Shown here: positions 10,139-19,513 of the stretch, in pieces | How positions within the stretch are numbered: the stretch's first letter is position 1 | Layout: each line of letters begins with the position of its first letter | Source: CAWHQZ01 sp963831645 | GTDB taxonomy: Bacteria > Pseudomonadota > Alphaproteobacteria > Rhizobiales > Aestuariivirgaceae | DNA length: 64,000 nucleotides | Assembly: GCA_963831645.1 (NCBI GenBank) | Contig: CAWHQZ010000028.1 | Span: 186,001 to 250,000, forward strand | Direction: 5' to 3' | Position numbers and translations under genes: made by a program | Notes under the pieces: model-generated | Database searches by the model: none | Told to the model about the DNA's origin: nothing | The model's input: the letters and a program-made list of their open reading frames with translations, nothing else

Positions 10139-13069
10139 TCAATGCGCCTCTTCCCAGTTGCGGGCGGCGCGGGCCTCGACGGCGATCGGCACGATGAAGC
10201 GCACTGCCGGTTCCGGCGCCTTTTCCATCACGGATTTTGCGACCTTCATCGTCGTCTCCACTTCGGCCTCTTCCGCCTCGAAGATGAGCTCGTCGTGCAC
10301 CTGCAGCAGCATGCGGGAGGCGAGCCCGGCCTTGTCGAGTGCGGCCGGCATGCGAATCATGGCGCGGCGAATGATGTCGGCGGCCGAGCCCTGGATCGGC
10401 GCGTTTATGGCGGCGCGTTCCTGGAAGGCCCGCTCCGAGGGATTGGGCGAGGCGATGCGCGGGAAATGGCATCGCCTGCCGAATACGGTCTCGACGTAGC
10501 CGTTCTCGCGACAGAACTTCTTGGTTCCTTCCATGTAGTCGCGGATGCCGGGAAAGCGCTTGAAATAGGTACGGATGTACTCGCCCGCCTCCTCCCGCGC
10601 GATGCCGAGCTGGTTGGCAAGGCCGAAGGCCGAGATGCCGTAGATGATGCCGAAGTTGATGGCCTTGGCGCGCCTGCGCACCTGGGGGTCCATGCCTTCG
10701 ACGGGAAGATTGAACATCTCGCCCGCCGTCATGGCGTGAATGTCGAGGCCTTCCGCGAAGGCTCTGCGCAATTGCGGAATCTCGGCCACGTGGGCGAGCA
10801 CGCGCAGCTCGATCTGGCTGTAGTCGGCGCTGATGAGCTTGGAGCCCGCAGGCGCTATGAAGGCGGTTCTGATGCGGCGGCCCTCTTCGGTGCGGATCGG
10901 AATGTTCTGCAGATTGGGCTCCGTGGAGGAAAGCCTGCCGGTCGAGGTAGCGGCCAGGGCGTAGTTGGTGTGCACCCGGCCGGTTTCAGGATGGATATAT
11001 TCCGGCAACGCGTCCGTATACGTGGACTTGAGCTTGGAGATCTGACGCCAATCGAGCACCCGCTTGGCGAGGTCCACGCCCTGTGCGGCCAGCTCCTCGA
11101 GGGTGTTTGCATCGGTGCTCCAGGCACCGGTGGAAGTTTTTCTGCCACCCGGCAATCCCATCCTGCCGAACAGGATATCGCCGAGCTGTTTAGGTGATCC
11201 GATATTGAAGTTTTCGCCGGCCAGTCCATGGATTTCCTTCTCGAGCCGGAGGCAGCTTTGCGCGAATTCGCCGGAAAGGCGCGCCAGCACCGGCCGGTCG
11301 ACCAGCACGCCCTGTGCTTCCATCCCCGCCAGCACCGCGATGAGCGGCCGCTCCAGCGTCTCGTAGATGGTCGCCTTGCCTTTCTCCACCAGCTCGGTCT
11401 TCAGCAGCATCCACAGGCGCAGGCTCAAATCCGCCCGTTCGGCTGCATAGGAAGTAGCTCGCTCGGGCGGCACCAGATCGAACGTGACCCGCGACCTGCC
11501 GGCGCCGGCGATGTCCTTGAGGCTGATCGGCTTGTGCGCCAGATGCTTCTCGGAAAGCTCATCCAGGCCGTGCCCGTTGAGGCCAAGCTCGATGGCGTAC
11601 GACATCAGCATGCCGTCGTCGTAGGGCCCGGTCGCCACGCCCCGCCGGGCGAAGACCTGGTAGGCGTACTTGAAGTTCTGCCCGACCTTGAGCACGCCCG
11701 GCGCCTCGAGCAGCGGCTTCAGCGCGGCGATCACTTCGGGCTCGCCGAGCTGACGGACGGGTTCGGCGCCGAAGTCGAGGCCGTCGCCCTTTCGGTGGCC
11801 GACCGGGATGTAGCACGCGAAACCGGGTGCGACGGCGATCGAGATGCCGGCAAGATCGGCGCGCATGGGATCGGGAGAGGACGTTTCGGTGTGGATGGCG
11901 AAGAACCCCCGTTCGCGCACGGCCGTCAGCCAGCGGTCGAGGTCCGGACGCTCAATGACCGTCACGTAAGCCTGGGGGTCGAATTTTGCCTTGACCAGCC
12001 GGCGCAGCTCCTCGACCGCTTCTCCGGGCGTCATCCGTTGTCCGAACACGCCTGGCTGTTGCGCGGCCGGAGCCTCGGCCTCGGCGGGGACGTCGGCGGC
12101 TGCGCCTGTTGGCGGCCAGCCCCTGACCGCGACCGGCACGGGTTCGATCGCCGCCGCATCGGCGCCGATGTCGGCCGCGATGCGGCGCATGAGGGTCGTG
12201 AATTCGAGCGCTTTCAGGAAGCCGATGAGCACGCCTGCCTGCGGATGGGTGACCCCGAACTGATCGAGCGTCTCTTCCACCTCGACGTCGTCCTTGAGCG
12301 TCACCAATTGTTTGGAGATGCGCGCCTGCTCGGCATACTGGATCAGGTTCTCGCGGCACTTTTGCTGCTTCACTTCCGAGGCGCGCGCCAGGAGCTCCTC
12401 GAGGCTGCCGAACTCGGTGATGAGCTTGGCCCCGGTCTTGATGCCGATGCCCGGCACGCCCGGGACGTTGTCGATCGAATCGCCCGCCAGCGCCTGCACG
12501 TCGATGACCTTGTCGGGCGTGACGCCGAATTTCTCCCTGACCTCGGCCTGGCCGATGTCGCGGTCCTTCATGGTGTCGTAGAGCCGTATCCGGTCGCCGA
12601 CCAGCTGCATCAGGTCCTTGTCGGAAGAAACGATGCGCACGCTCGCCCCCAGTGCGGCGGCCTGGCGCGCGTAGGTGGCGATCAGGTCGTCGGCCTCGAC
12701 GTCGTCCTGCTCGATGCACGGCACGGAGAAGGCGCGGGTGGCGGTACGGATGAGACCGAACTGCGGCCGGAGATCGTCGGGCGGCGGCGCGCGGTTGGCC
12801 TTGTATTCGGGATAGATGCGGCTGCGGAAGGTCCGTTCCGACTTGTCGAAGATGACTGCGATGTGGGTGGGCGCTTCGGCCTTCTTCATCTCGCGCAGGA
12901 GCTTGTTGAGCATGCCGCAGAAGCCGTGTACGGCGCCTGTCGGCAGCCCGTCGCTCTTGCGGGTGAGCGGCGGCAGCGCGTGGTAGGCGCGGAAGATGTA
13001 GCCGGAGCCGTCGATGAGATAGAGATTGTCGCCCTTGCCGATCGGGCGCGCGGCGGGAGATGCGTTCAT
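10139..13069 (-). CDS. polA: DNA polymerase I, with proofreading residues substituted
   Basis: Repair and Okazaki-fragment polymerase of 976 residues. Order of domains: 5'-3' exonuclease (LYLIDGSGYIFRAYHALPP, then IEQDDVEADDLIA), a 3'-5' exonuclease-fold domain, and the family A polymerase (motif A SADYSQIELRVLAH, finger helix RRRAKAINFGIIYG, motif C LLQVHDELIFE). In the middle domain the three metal-binding aspartates of E. coli Pol I are replaced: D355 by His393 (IHTETS), D424 by Ala469 (NFKYAYQ) and D501 by Arg545 (YAAERAD); the first-motif Glu is kept. Polymerase and flap-nuclease activities should remain, but proofreading is probably lost. The start MNASPAARPIGKGDN replaces a 12-codon-longer frame. 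Confidence 0.96.
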   Translation of the reverse strand: MNASPAARPIGKGDNLYLIDGSGYIFRAYHALPPLTRKSDGLPTGAVHGFCGMLNKLLREMKKAEAPTHIAVIFDKSERTFRSRIYPEYKANRAPPPDDLRPQFGLIRTATRAFSVPCIEQDDVEADDLIATYARQAAALGASVRIVSSDKDLMQLVGDRIRLYDTMKDRDIGQAEVREKFGVTPDKVIDVQALAGDSIDNVPGVPGIGIKTGAKLITEFGSLEELLARASEVKQQKCRENLIQYAEQARISKQLVTLKDDVEVEETLDQFGVTHPQAGVLIGFLKALEFTTLMRRIAADIGADAAAIEPVPVAVRGWPPTGAAADVPAEAEAPAAQQPGVFGQRMTPGEAVEELRRLVKAKFDPQAYVTVIERPDLDRWLTAVRERGFFAIHTETSSPDPMRADLAGISIAVAPGFACYIPVGHRKGDGLDFGAEPVRQLGEPEVIAALKPLLEAPGVLKVGQNFKYAYQVFARRGVATGPYDDGMLMSYAIELGLNGHGLDELSEKHLAHKPISLKDIAGAGRSRVTFDLVPPERATSYAAERADLSLRLWMLLKTELVEKGKATIYETLERPLIAVLAGMEAQGVLVDRPVLARLSGEFAQSCLRLEKEIHGLAGENFNIGSPKQLGDILFGRMGLPGGRKTSTGAWSTDANTLEELAAQGVDLAKRVLDWRQISKLKSTYTDALPEYIHPETGRVHTNYALAATSTGRLSSTEPNLQNIPIRTEEGRRIRTAFIAPAGSKLISADYSQIELRVLAHVAEIPQLRRAFAEGLDIHAMTAGEMFNLPVEGMDPQVRRRAKAINFGIIYGISAFGLANQLGIAREEAGEYIRTYFKRFPGIRDYMEGTKKFCRENGYVETVFGRRCHFPRIASPNPSERAFQERAAINAPIQGSAADIIRRAMIRMPAALDKAGLASRMLLQVHDELIFEAEEAEVETTMKVAKSVMEKAPEPAVRFIVPIAVEARAARNWEEAH

Positions 13070-13148
13070 GAACCGAATATGCCAAAGCGGCTGTCCAGTT
13101 GCCACCCGTCGTTCCCGACGGGCCGCGATATAGACAGCGGTCGGAAGC

Positions 13149-15059
13149 TCAGTTCTTTGGCGTATACCAGATGGGCGAGGTGTAGGCGCGCTCCTGCGTG
13201 GTCATCGGCACCTCCTTCGACATGTCGATCTCCGAACCGCTTCGCCTCGTAGGCAGTCCAGCGCGGCGTGGGGATCTCGATGACACGGGCGTAGTAGAAG
13301 GCGAGGCTGCGTCGGCATCGAAATCCGGGTCAGTCCAGGTGCTGATCAGTTCCGGGGAGCCGATCGTGTTTTTCCAGGTCGCATTCTCCACATCGACGGT
13401 GTTGCCGACCGGCGGCAGCTTTCCCGTCCGCGCCAGGCTTGCGATCGCCGCTCCAGACGACGTCGTAGACCTTCTCCTGGGTCTTACCGTCCTCGTCCAG
13501 CCATCCCTTGACGATCTGGATGCGATCGAGGTTGCCGCTGTAGGGATCCTTCATCGCGGCGACGAGGAAGCTCGGAGACTTGCCGGCTCGGGGCGCTCGC
13601 GCAAATCGCCGCCCATCGGAACTCCCTTGGCGTAGCCGGCATTCGGCCGGAAGACGCGACTGCGCGTCGTCCTCGGTGAAGTCCCATCCGCCGAAGAAGC
13701 GAACGGTCATGCGCGGGCCGGTCGTGGCGTAGGTCTCCTTGCGCTTCATGGCGTCGAAGATCGCTTCGCGGGTGTTCTCGGTCGCCCACACCCCTGCGTA
13801 GCCGCCGGCGGCCTGCTGCCAGCCCTTGATGGTGAACTTGGGATCAGGGGCCGCGATGACGACGTGCTCCCACCGGTGCGGCTCGGGCTCGACGCCGGAG
13901 TGCTTGCCGAAGAAATTCTCCTCCTCGACCGCAGCCATCGCGGTGTGCGCGTCCGTGCTGCCGATCATGCCGAACTTGTAGGGATTCACGCCGAGCTCTT
14001 TCTCCAGCATCAGGCCGGTCTTGAGGGCTTCGCGGGCGTATTCCCATTGCAGCATGTCCGGAGTCTTGGCCTCGGTGCCGTTGAGGTTGGACTTGTCCCA
14101 CTTCTCGTAGTCGGCGAACTCGTCGTTCGGCGAAAGCATCGGGTGTGCTTCTCCGTCGCCCTTGATCTGGGTGACTTCGACGAGGGGCTCGTATTGTATG
14201 CGCATCGCAGCCAGCTCCTTGGTGAGCGGCTTGCCGTCGAAGGTCTCGACGGTGAACATGCGCCCGTTGCTCAGGTTGCCGTTGTGCGGAATGGCCAACA
14301 CCTCCGCCCCCGTCTCCTTTTCGAAATCGGCGAGATGCTTCCAGAGAACTTCCGGGTTCTTGCTGTCGATACTGTGAAAAGGGCACGGTGCGGTTGGCGA
14401 CGCTGGCATCGCCGCGAAAGATCACGTTGCGGTGCAGGTTGTAGCCGCCGATGGCGGTCCATTCGTAGCCGATCAGCGCGGTGAAGCGACCAGGTTCGTT
14501 GTATTTATCGGCCAGCGCAGTGTAGGCCTGCCAGGCGTTTCGAACTGCCTCGTCGCTCTTGATGGGCGGCTCGTCGCCGGAAAGCGAGCCCACGATCTCC
14601 ATGGCGGTGGCGAAAACCATGTCATTGTTGCCGCTCGTCAAGGCGTCATACCACTTTCTTCCCCGTCTCCGTGGAGAGGATCTCTGGGTCACCGCTGAGC
14701 AATTGCGGCATCAGGCCATACATCTCGGCGTGGTCGGCAATCACCAGGAAGTCGAGCGGTCGCGAGAGCTTGGCGCGGAGTCCGTGCGTGGTGGTGATTT
14801 CCTCTCCGCGCGCGAAGCGGTATGCATCCTCCTGGCCGACCCGGCACATGGTGCCCGCATCGACCGAGACGGCGGTATGCAGGTGAGTGTCGCCCCAAAG
14901 GACGCGGGTCGGAAAATTTCGCCCGGCGTAGGGCGAGTATTGAGGCGCGGCGACGACTGCGACGCCCTCCTTGGTCGGCAGCTGGTCAGCCGATCCCGTA
15001 GCTGCGAAAGAGCAACAGGCGATCAGCAAGGCGAGGCCACGCAATGGCATACTGGTCAT
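13149..15059 (-). pseudogene. DUF3604 (PHP-like) secreted protein, frameshifted
   Basis: The protein is spread over at least four reading-frame segments. The N-terminus (15059-14646) has a signal peptide and the metal motifs WGDTHLHTAVS and FLVIADHAE. The next frame (14645 to about 14380) continues WYDALTSGNNDMVFATAMEI and FTALIGYEWTAIGGYNLHRN. A third (about 14378-13650) has AIPHNGNLSNG and GMIGSTDAHTAMAAVEEENFF. The last (13391-13149) ends TTQERAYTSPIWYTPKN. Joined, it would be a full ~630-residue DUF3604 protein, a family of periplasmic PHP-type metal hydrolases of unknown substrate. Breaks lie near 14650, 14378, about 13650-13500 and about 13390-13300, the first two beside short A or T runs. 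It is either a young pseudogene or a sequencing artefact. Confidence 0.85.
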
Positions 15060-15536
15060 CGAACACTCCCGAACCGGCTCACTAAGGCCGCATCATAGCT
15101 TGGCCCAACCTGAGAACCCACGTCAGTAGGACTTCGGGGCAACTTGCGGTTCTGACGAAGTGGCGACCCTGCTGTTGCAGCAGTGGGCGCACAGGGCGTT
15201 TTAAGCGCTCAAACGCGGCTATTTCCACAGCGCTGAAGTTTTCCCCGCTCAGTGACGCTCTGTGCGCGTCTGAAACGTAGCCTATTTCTTTTGAAATGGC
15301 GAGCGCATTTGCTTGAACGGTTGCGATATAGACGGAGCCCCGAGGGCGCTTTGGGCCCCGCGACTTTTTTGCACCTGCGAAAGGCTTTCTCTATGAACCG
15401 ACTTCTCTGCCCCAACCCGTGTTTCAGAGTGTCGACGTCGGGGGTTGGTTCGTCGTTGAGCTCTCGAAGCTCGTGACGGCTTTATTGTAGTAGAGATTGC
15501 GCGCATCGTTTGCGCCGCTTTGCGACGTTTTCCGCC
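15060..15536. other. Gene-poor stretch, nothing recognised
   Basis: No credible coding sequence, RNA or repeat was identified between the DUF3604 start and the truncated ureohydrolase. The base composition is lower in GC and less codon-structured than the flanking core genes. It marks where the missing C-terminal half of the ureohydrolase gene should be. Confidence 0.4.
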
Positions 15537-15947
15537 GTCGGGAAGCGAGCAAAGATGGTCGCCACCGGCGGAGAGCGGGCGAATACCACTCTTCACGAGC
15601 TTCTTGAAATAGGTTTCGATTCCTTTCAGCGCATCATCGACATTCGCTGGATTCACCGGGCAATCGCCAAGATCTGCGACATTGGCGAGATCATAGGGAC
15701 GTATAAGCGAGGGTCTGTTGCATCTGCCGCACCATCGAGGATTGGTCGCGCATCTGGCGTGGGGCGTGGCGAGGTCCCGGCCTATTGGTTGTTCCGCCAT
15801 CCCAGGGGATGCCGATAACGACAATGTCGATATCCCTCGCCTCATCCAACTGAATGTGCGGCAGCCTGTAAAAGGTGGAATACCGGCGAAGCGCAGAACA
15901 ACTAAGCCGGGCAGTGATTGCTCGGCGATTGCCGCGGCCATGGCCAT
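15537..15947 (-). pseudogene. Agmatinase/arginase-family (ureohydrolase) N-terminal remnant
   Basis: The conceptual product contains YDLANVADLGDCPVNPANVDDAL and then GIETYFKKLVKSGIRPLSAGGDHLCSLP, which matches the N-terminal half of agmatinases up to the GGDH manganese ligand. Upstream, fragments in other frames (LPHIQLDEARDIDIVVIGIP and GGTTNR) belong to the same family, so at least two frameshifts are present. Everything after GGDHLCSLP, including the DxHxD and SxDxDxxDP motifs, is missing. It is a truncated, nonfunctional gene next to the tRNA. Confidence 0.75.
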
Positions 15948-15968
15948 CCGTTATATCTCAGCCGCGCT

Positions 15969-16045
15969 GCACCCGTAGCTCAGTTGGATAGAGTGCTGCC
16001 CTCCGAAGGCAGAGGTCACAGGTTCGAATCCTGTCGGGTGCGCCA
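15969..16045 (+). tRNA. tRNA-Arg (anticodon CCG)
   Basis: A 77-base cloverleaf: acceptor GCACCCG (15969-15975) pairs with CGGGTGC (16035-16041), followed by discriminator G and encoded CCA. The D arm is GCTCAGTTGGATAGAGT; the anticodon arm CTGCC-CTCCGAA-GGCAG gives anticodon CCG; the T arm is ACAGG-TTCGAAT-CCTGT. It reads CGG codons. Degraded mobile DNA begins immediately downstream, so the 3' end is a plausible attachment site, but I found no second copy of the 3' end in the window. Confidence 0.98.
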
Positions 16046-16059
16046 ACTTTTTCAATGAG

Positions 16060-16785
16060 TTGGCCGAAGCTTCTGACGGCGCGCTAGAAGCCGCGTCCGC
16101 GCAATGTCCGCAGAAAACGTTCGCCAGAGGTTCCGCCGGGCCTCCAGAAAAACGAAGCCCGGCCACGGCTGGAACCGTGGCACGGGCGGATATCGAAACG
16201 GCTCAACGAAACGACCTCTATCACCTTCTGCCCTTCCCTGCAATTTGCGAGTTGTTCCATGACCGCGCCGACTGGTCCCTGGCGACGAAGGCCTATGTTG
16301 CCGAGCAAGGCCTGGACCTCAAGCTGGTCTATGCGCACGCGGGCATTTGCGCGGTCATCAATTGCGTGTTCACTGGCGACGGCTTCTTTGAGTTCTATGA
16401 CGGCGGCACGCCGGCCTTTGTCATCGAAGTCATGGGCGACGATGCCGCGACGGTAGTCGACCTGGTTGCATGGCCGATCGACGCGCCGGACATCTTCGCC
16501 ACGGCGATCGGCGATGGTCATGCCCTGGGCATAAGCAACGTCACAAACCCGGCGAGCTGGTCCTTCGGCCGGGTGTTGAAGGTGCATCGGCGGCCGATCG
16601 ACTGGTTGAAGTCCGGCTGCAGCGGCGTTGTCATCCTTGACCATCGGTTCGTGCCGTACTGGCTCGGCAATGCGCTCGGGCTGCTCGAAGCCGAGGATGC
16701 AGAGCACGCGCGATCGCTCGCCGGGATGCTCAACCCGCCGCGTTTCGATAGATCCCGCATCCTTCACCGGAGGGCCACTACATGA
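16060..16785 (+). CDS. Hypothetical protein of a tRNA-adjacent replication module
   Basis: I do not recognise a named domain. The conserved-looking part starts near residue 40 (ADIETAQRNDLYHLLPFPAICELF) and runs to the end (241 aa with the TTG start at 16060). GTG at 16177 would give a 202-residue protein and may be the real start, because the first ~40 residues are low-complexity and lie against the tRNA 3' end. Its stop overlaps the start of the following ATPase gene (ATGA), so the two are translationally coupled. A role with that ATPase in plasmid- or phage-like replication is inferred from position only. Confidence 0.6.
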   Translation: MAEASDGALEAASAQCPQKTFARGSAGPPEKRSPATAGTVARADIETAQRNDLYHLLPFPAICELFHDRADWSLATKAYVAEQGLDLKLVYAHAGICAVINCVFTGDGFFEFYDGGTPAFVIEVMGDDAATVVDLVAWPIDAPDIFATAIGDGHALGISNVTNPASWSFGRVLKVHRRPIDWLKSGCSGVVILDHRFVPYWLGNALGLLEAEDAEHARSLAGMLNPPRFDRSRILHRRATT

Positions 16786-17927
16786 ACGACTTCGTATACG
16801 TGAGCGTGGCCGACCTCGATCGAGAAGAAGAACAAGCGCGGCGCGGCAAGGCGAACGGTCATGACAAGGTCCGCTTCCCGCTGGTCAAGTTCAAGGACCT
16901 CAAGCCCGGAACGGCGGTTCGGTATCTCATCAAGCCGATCATCCCGACCCACGGGCTGACCTTGGTGTACGGCAAGCCGAAGTGCGGCAAGTCCTTCTGG
17001 ACCTTCGACGCCATGATGCATGTCGCCCTGGGCTGGAAATATCGCGCCCACAAGGTGCGCCAGGGCACGGTCATCTACTGCGCCTTCGAGGGTGCGGAAG
17101 GCTTCAAGGCGCGTGCCGAGGCCTTCCGCAAGTACCACGGACTGGCCGCCGACAAGGATGTGCCGTTCTACTTGATGCCGGTATCAATGGACCTCATCGC
17201 CGATCGCCGTGGGCTCATCCACTGCGCTCGCACCATACTGGGCGCCAATGCCGAAGTAGCGGCCATCGTGCTCGATACCGTCAACCGGTCGCTCAACGGC
17301 TCAGAAAGCGACGACGAGGACATGTCGGCCTACATCCGGGCCGCTGACGAGCTGGTGGCCGCTTTCAAATGTGCGGTCATCCTGGTGCATCATTGCGGCC
17401 ATGAAGGCAGCCGGCCTCGAGGACATAGTGCGCTGTTGGGTGCCGTCGACGCTCAGATCGCCGTTACCAGGGACGCTGCCAGCAACGTCGTCGCCGCAGT
17501 CGAGTGCGCCAAGGATGGCCCGGACGGCGCGACCGTAGTCAGCCGCCTGGAGCAATGGGAAGTCTGCAAGGATGACGACGACGATCCGGTAACGAGCTGT
17601 GTCGTTGTCCCTGGCGACGGCGACGGCAAGTCAGCCGGCGATCGGGACTATGTGACGGGTGCGGCGAAGGTCGCTTTCGACCTACTTCGAAGGGCAATTT
17701 CGGACGCCGGACAGCCGGCGCCGGCGAGCAACCACATCCCGAAAAGTACCCGGACAACGACCCTAAATTTGTGGCGCCAGTACTGCTACACGGGAACGGT
17801 CACAGACGGCGATGACCCGGACACGACGCAGAAGGCCTTTGTCCGGGCAGTGAGCCGCCTGCAAGCACTTGGTTTAATTGGCGTTTGGGATGAACACGTA
17901 TGGATGACCGGACATGCCGGACATTAG
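16782..17927 (+). CDS. RepA-like AAA/RecA-fold ATPase of mobile elements
   Basis: A 381-residue RecA-fold NTPase of the hexameric replicative-helicase (RepA/AAA_25) type. It shows Walker A VYGKPKCGKSFWTFDAMM at about residues 66-84, FEGAEGFKARAEAFRKY after the second strand, Walker B AAIVLDTVNRSLNGSESDDEDM, and sensor segment VILVHHCGHEGSRPRGHSALLGAVDA. The C-terminus may be a winged helix that includes SRLQALGLIGVWDEHVWM. It overlaps the upstream gene by four bases. Its 3' end runs into a cluster of CCGGACA repeats, consistent with a replication function acting near its own origin, though no origin has been shown. Confidence 0.8.
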   Translation: MNDFVYVSVADLDREEEQARRGKANGHDKVRFPLVKFKDLKPGTAVRYLIKPIIPTHGLTLVYGKPKCGKSFWTFDAMMHVALGWKYRAHKVRQGTVIYCAFEGAEGFKARAEAFRKYHGLAADKDVPFYLMPVSMDLIADRRGLIHCARTILGANAEVAAIVLDTVNRSLNGSESDDEDMSAYIRAADELVAAFKCAVILVHHCGHEGSRPRGHSALLGAVDAQIAVTRDAASNVVAAVECAKDGPDGATVVSRLEQWEVCKDDDDDPVTSCVVVPGDGDGKSAGDRDYVTGAAKVAFDLLRRAISDAGQPAPASNHIPKSTRTTTLNLWRQYCYTGTVTDGDDPDTTQKAFVRAVSRLQALGLIGVWDEHVWMTGHAGH

Positions 17928-17979
17928 CGGACAACGAGAAAATGTCCGGCGACAAACAAAGACCGGACAGACACGGACA
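17908..17979. repeat. CCGGACA repeat cluster, left part (iteron-like)
   Basis: Copies on the plus strand are at 17908, 17917, 17927 (GCGGACA), 17963 and 17973 (ACGGACA), with an inverted copy TGTCCGG at 17943. Two more inverted copies at 19523 and 19531 continue the cluster on the other side of the IS701 insertion. With the IS and its target duplication removed, eight copies fall within about 130 bases and include the inverted pair CGGACACCC and GGGTGTCCG. The arrangement resembles plasmid iterons or a multi-site operator. Confidence 0.6.
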
Positions 17980-17988
17980 CCCCGCTAT

Positions 17989-19513
17989 TCTTACTGAGTT
18001 AGAAAGTCGCAGGTGACGCGGGTTCCGACTCAGATAAGCGGAGAGGTTCACACAGCGGCGGAAGGGGGCTGGGATGGATTTCTGCGGGGCGACTGGCAGC
18101 GAATTGCGGTTTGCGGCGTATGTCGATGGTCTTGCGAGCGTGATCGGCCACGCGGATCGGATCGGTCCGCTGCGCGACTATTGCATGGGGCTAATGATGC
18201 CGGTGCGAGCGCAAGAGCGTGGAGCCGATGGCGGCGGTGACGGCGCCGACGCGGACGGCGGCGCAGCACCAGTCGCTGCTGCATTTTGTCGGCGAGGGCG
18301 GCTGGTCGGACGAGCGGGTGCTGGCCAAGGTGCGCGAGATGGTCCTACCGACGATCGAGCGGCACGGGCCGATCGAGGCCTGGATCATCGACGACACCGG
18401 CTTTCCCAAGAAGGGCGGCACTCGGTCGGGGTGACGCGTCAATACTGCGGCCAGCTCGGCAAGCAGGATAACTGCCAGGTGGCGGTGTCGCTGTCGCTCG
18501 CCAATCGCCAGGCGAGCCTGCCGATCGCTTACCGGCTTTATCTGCCGCAAGACTGGGCGACGGACCACGAACGCCGGTGCAAGGCGGGGGTGCCCGAGGA
18601 TATCGGCTTTGCAGACCAAACCCGAGATTGCGCTCGAGCAGATCGCGGCCGCCTGCAAGGCTGACCTTCCGCGCGGCGTGGTGCTGATGGATGCAGGCTA
18701 TGGCTGCAACACGCAGCTTCGCGCCGGCATCAGCGCGCTGGCACTGTGCTATGTCGCCGGCATCCTGCCTCACACGGCGTGTGGGCATCGGGTCGGGAGC
18801 CGCTGCCGCCGAAAGCGTGGTCTGGCCGCGGGCGACCACCTAAGCTCATCCGTCGGGACGACAGGCATCAACCGATCTCGGTCAAGGCAACTTGCTGTCG
18901 GCCTGCCAAAGCGAGCATGGCGCACGATCACGTGGCGAGAGGGTACAACCGATGCGCTGTCCTCGCGCTTTGCGCGCGTGCGGGTGCGTGCTGCGCATCG
19001 AGACTACAATCTGACCGAAAGCCGGCCGGAGGAATGGCTGCTGATCGAGTGGCCGCGGGGCGAGAAAGAACCGACCAAATACTGGCTTTCGACGCTTGCC
19101 GCAAGACATCTCCTTCCGCCGGCTGGTCGATCTCGCCAAATTGCGCTGGCGCATCGAGCGCGACTATCAGGAACTCAAGCAGGAGTTTGGGCTCGGACAT
19201 TACGAGGGACGCGGATGGCGCGGCTTCCACCATCACGCCACGCTGTGCATCGCCGCCTACGGTTTCCTGATCTCCGAGCGGGAGATGATTCCCCCCTCAG
19301 GCCCAACGCACCGCCACGCTCGTTCGCGAAAGTTGCCGTTCCCGAAGGTTATCGACCACGAGGCGCCGCCATTGCGGCCTGAACGTCACATCGGAACTCG
19401 ATCGCAACCATGCGCCGACGACTGATCGTCGGTCTGGTCAAGACGCTACCACGCTGCCCCTGCTGTGCCGCTCAAATCAGGCCGGCGTCCAACTCGTTCG
19501 TGACGCAGTAAGA
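17989..19513 (+). mobile_element. IS701-family insertion sequence, complete ends, dead transposase
   Basis: The element is 1525 bases long. The left end TCTTACTGAGTTAGAAAGTC (17989) and the reverse complement of the right end TCTTACTGCGTCACGAACGA (ending 19513) are imperfect inverted repeats. A four-base direct repeat CTAT flanks it (17985-17988 and 19514-19517). Family assignment rests on the transposase and on the ~1.5 kb length with 4-base target duplication. It is inserted in the middle of a palindrome in the CCGGACA cluster. Confidence 0.8.
18074..19425 (+). pseudogene. IS701-family DDE transposase, multiply frameshifted
   Basis: The protein can be followed through at least six frame changes. 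Segments in order are FAAYVDGLASVIGHADRIGP; ERHGPIEAWIIDDTGFPKKG (first catalytic Asp); VTRQYCGQLGKQDNCQVAVS; VVLMDAGYGCNTQLRAGI (second Asp region); the region ending KEPTKYWLSTLA; and RWRIERDYQELKQEFGLGHY (catalytic Glu). These match IS701/ISXo2-type transposases of ~430 aa. No segment can give an active protein. Confidence 0.85.

Noticed and set aside
11228..13252. A 674-codon plus-strand open frame across polA
   Set aside because: Antisense of a certain polA; no recognisable motif and typical shadow composition.
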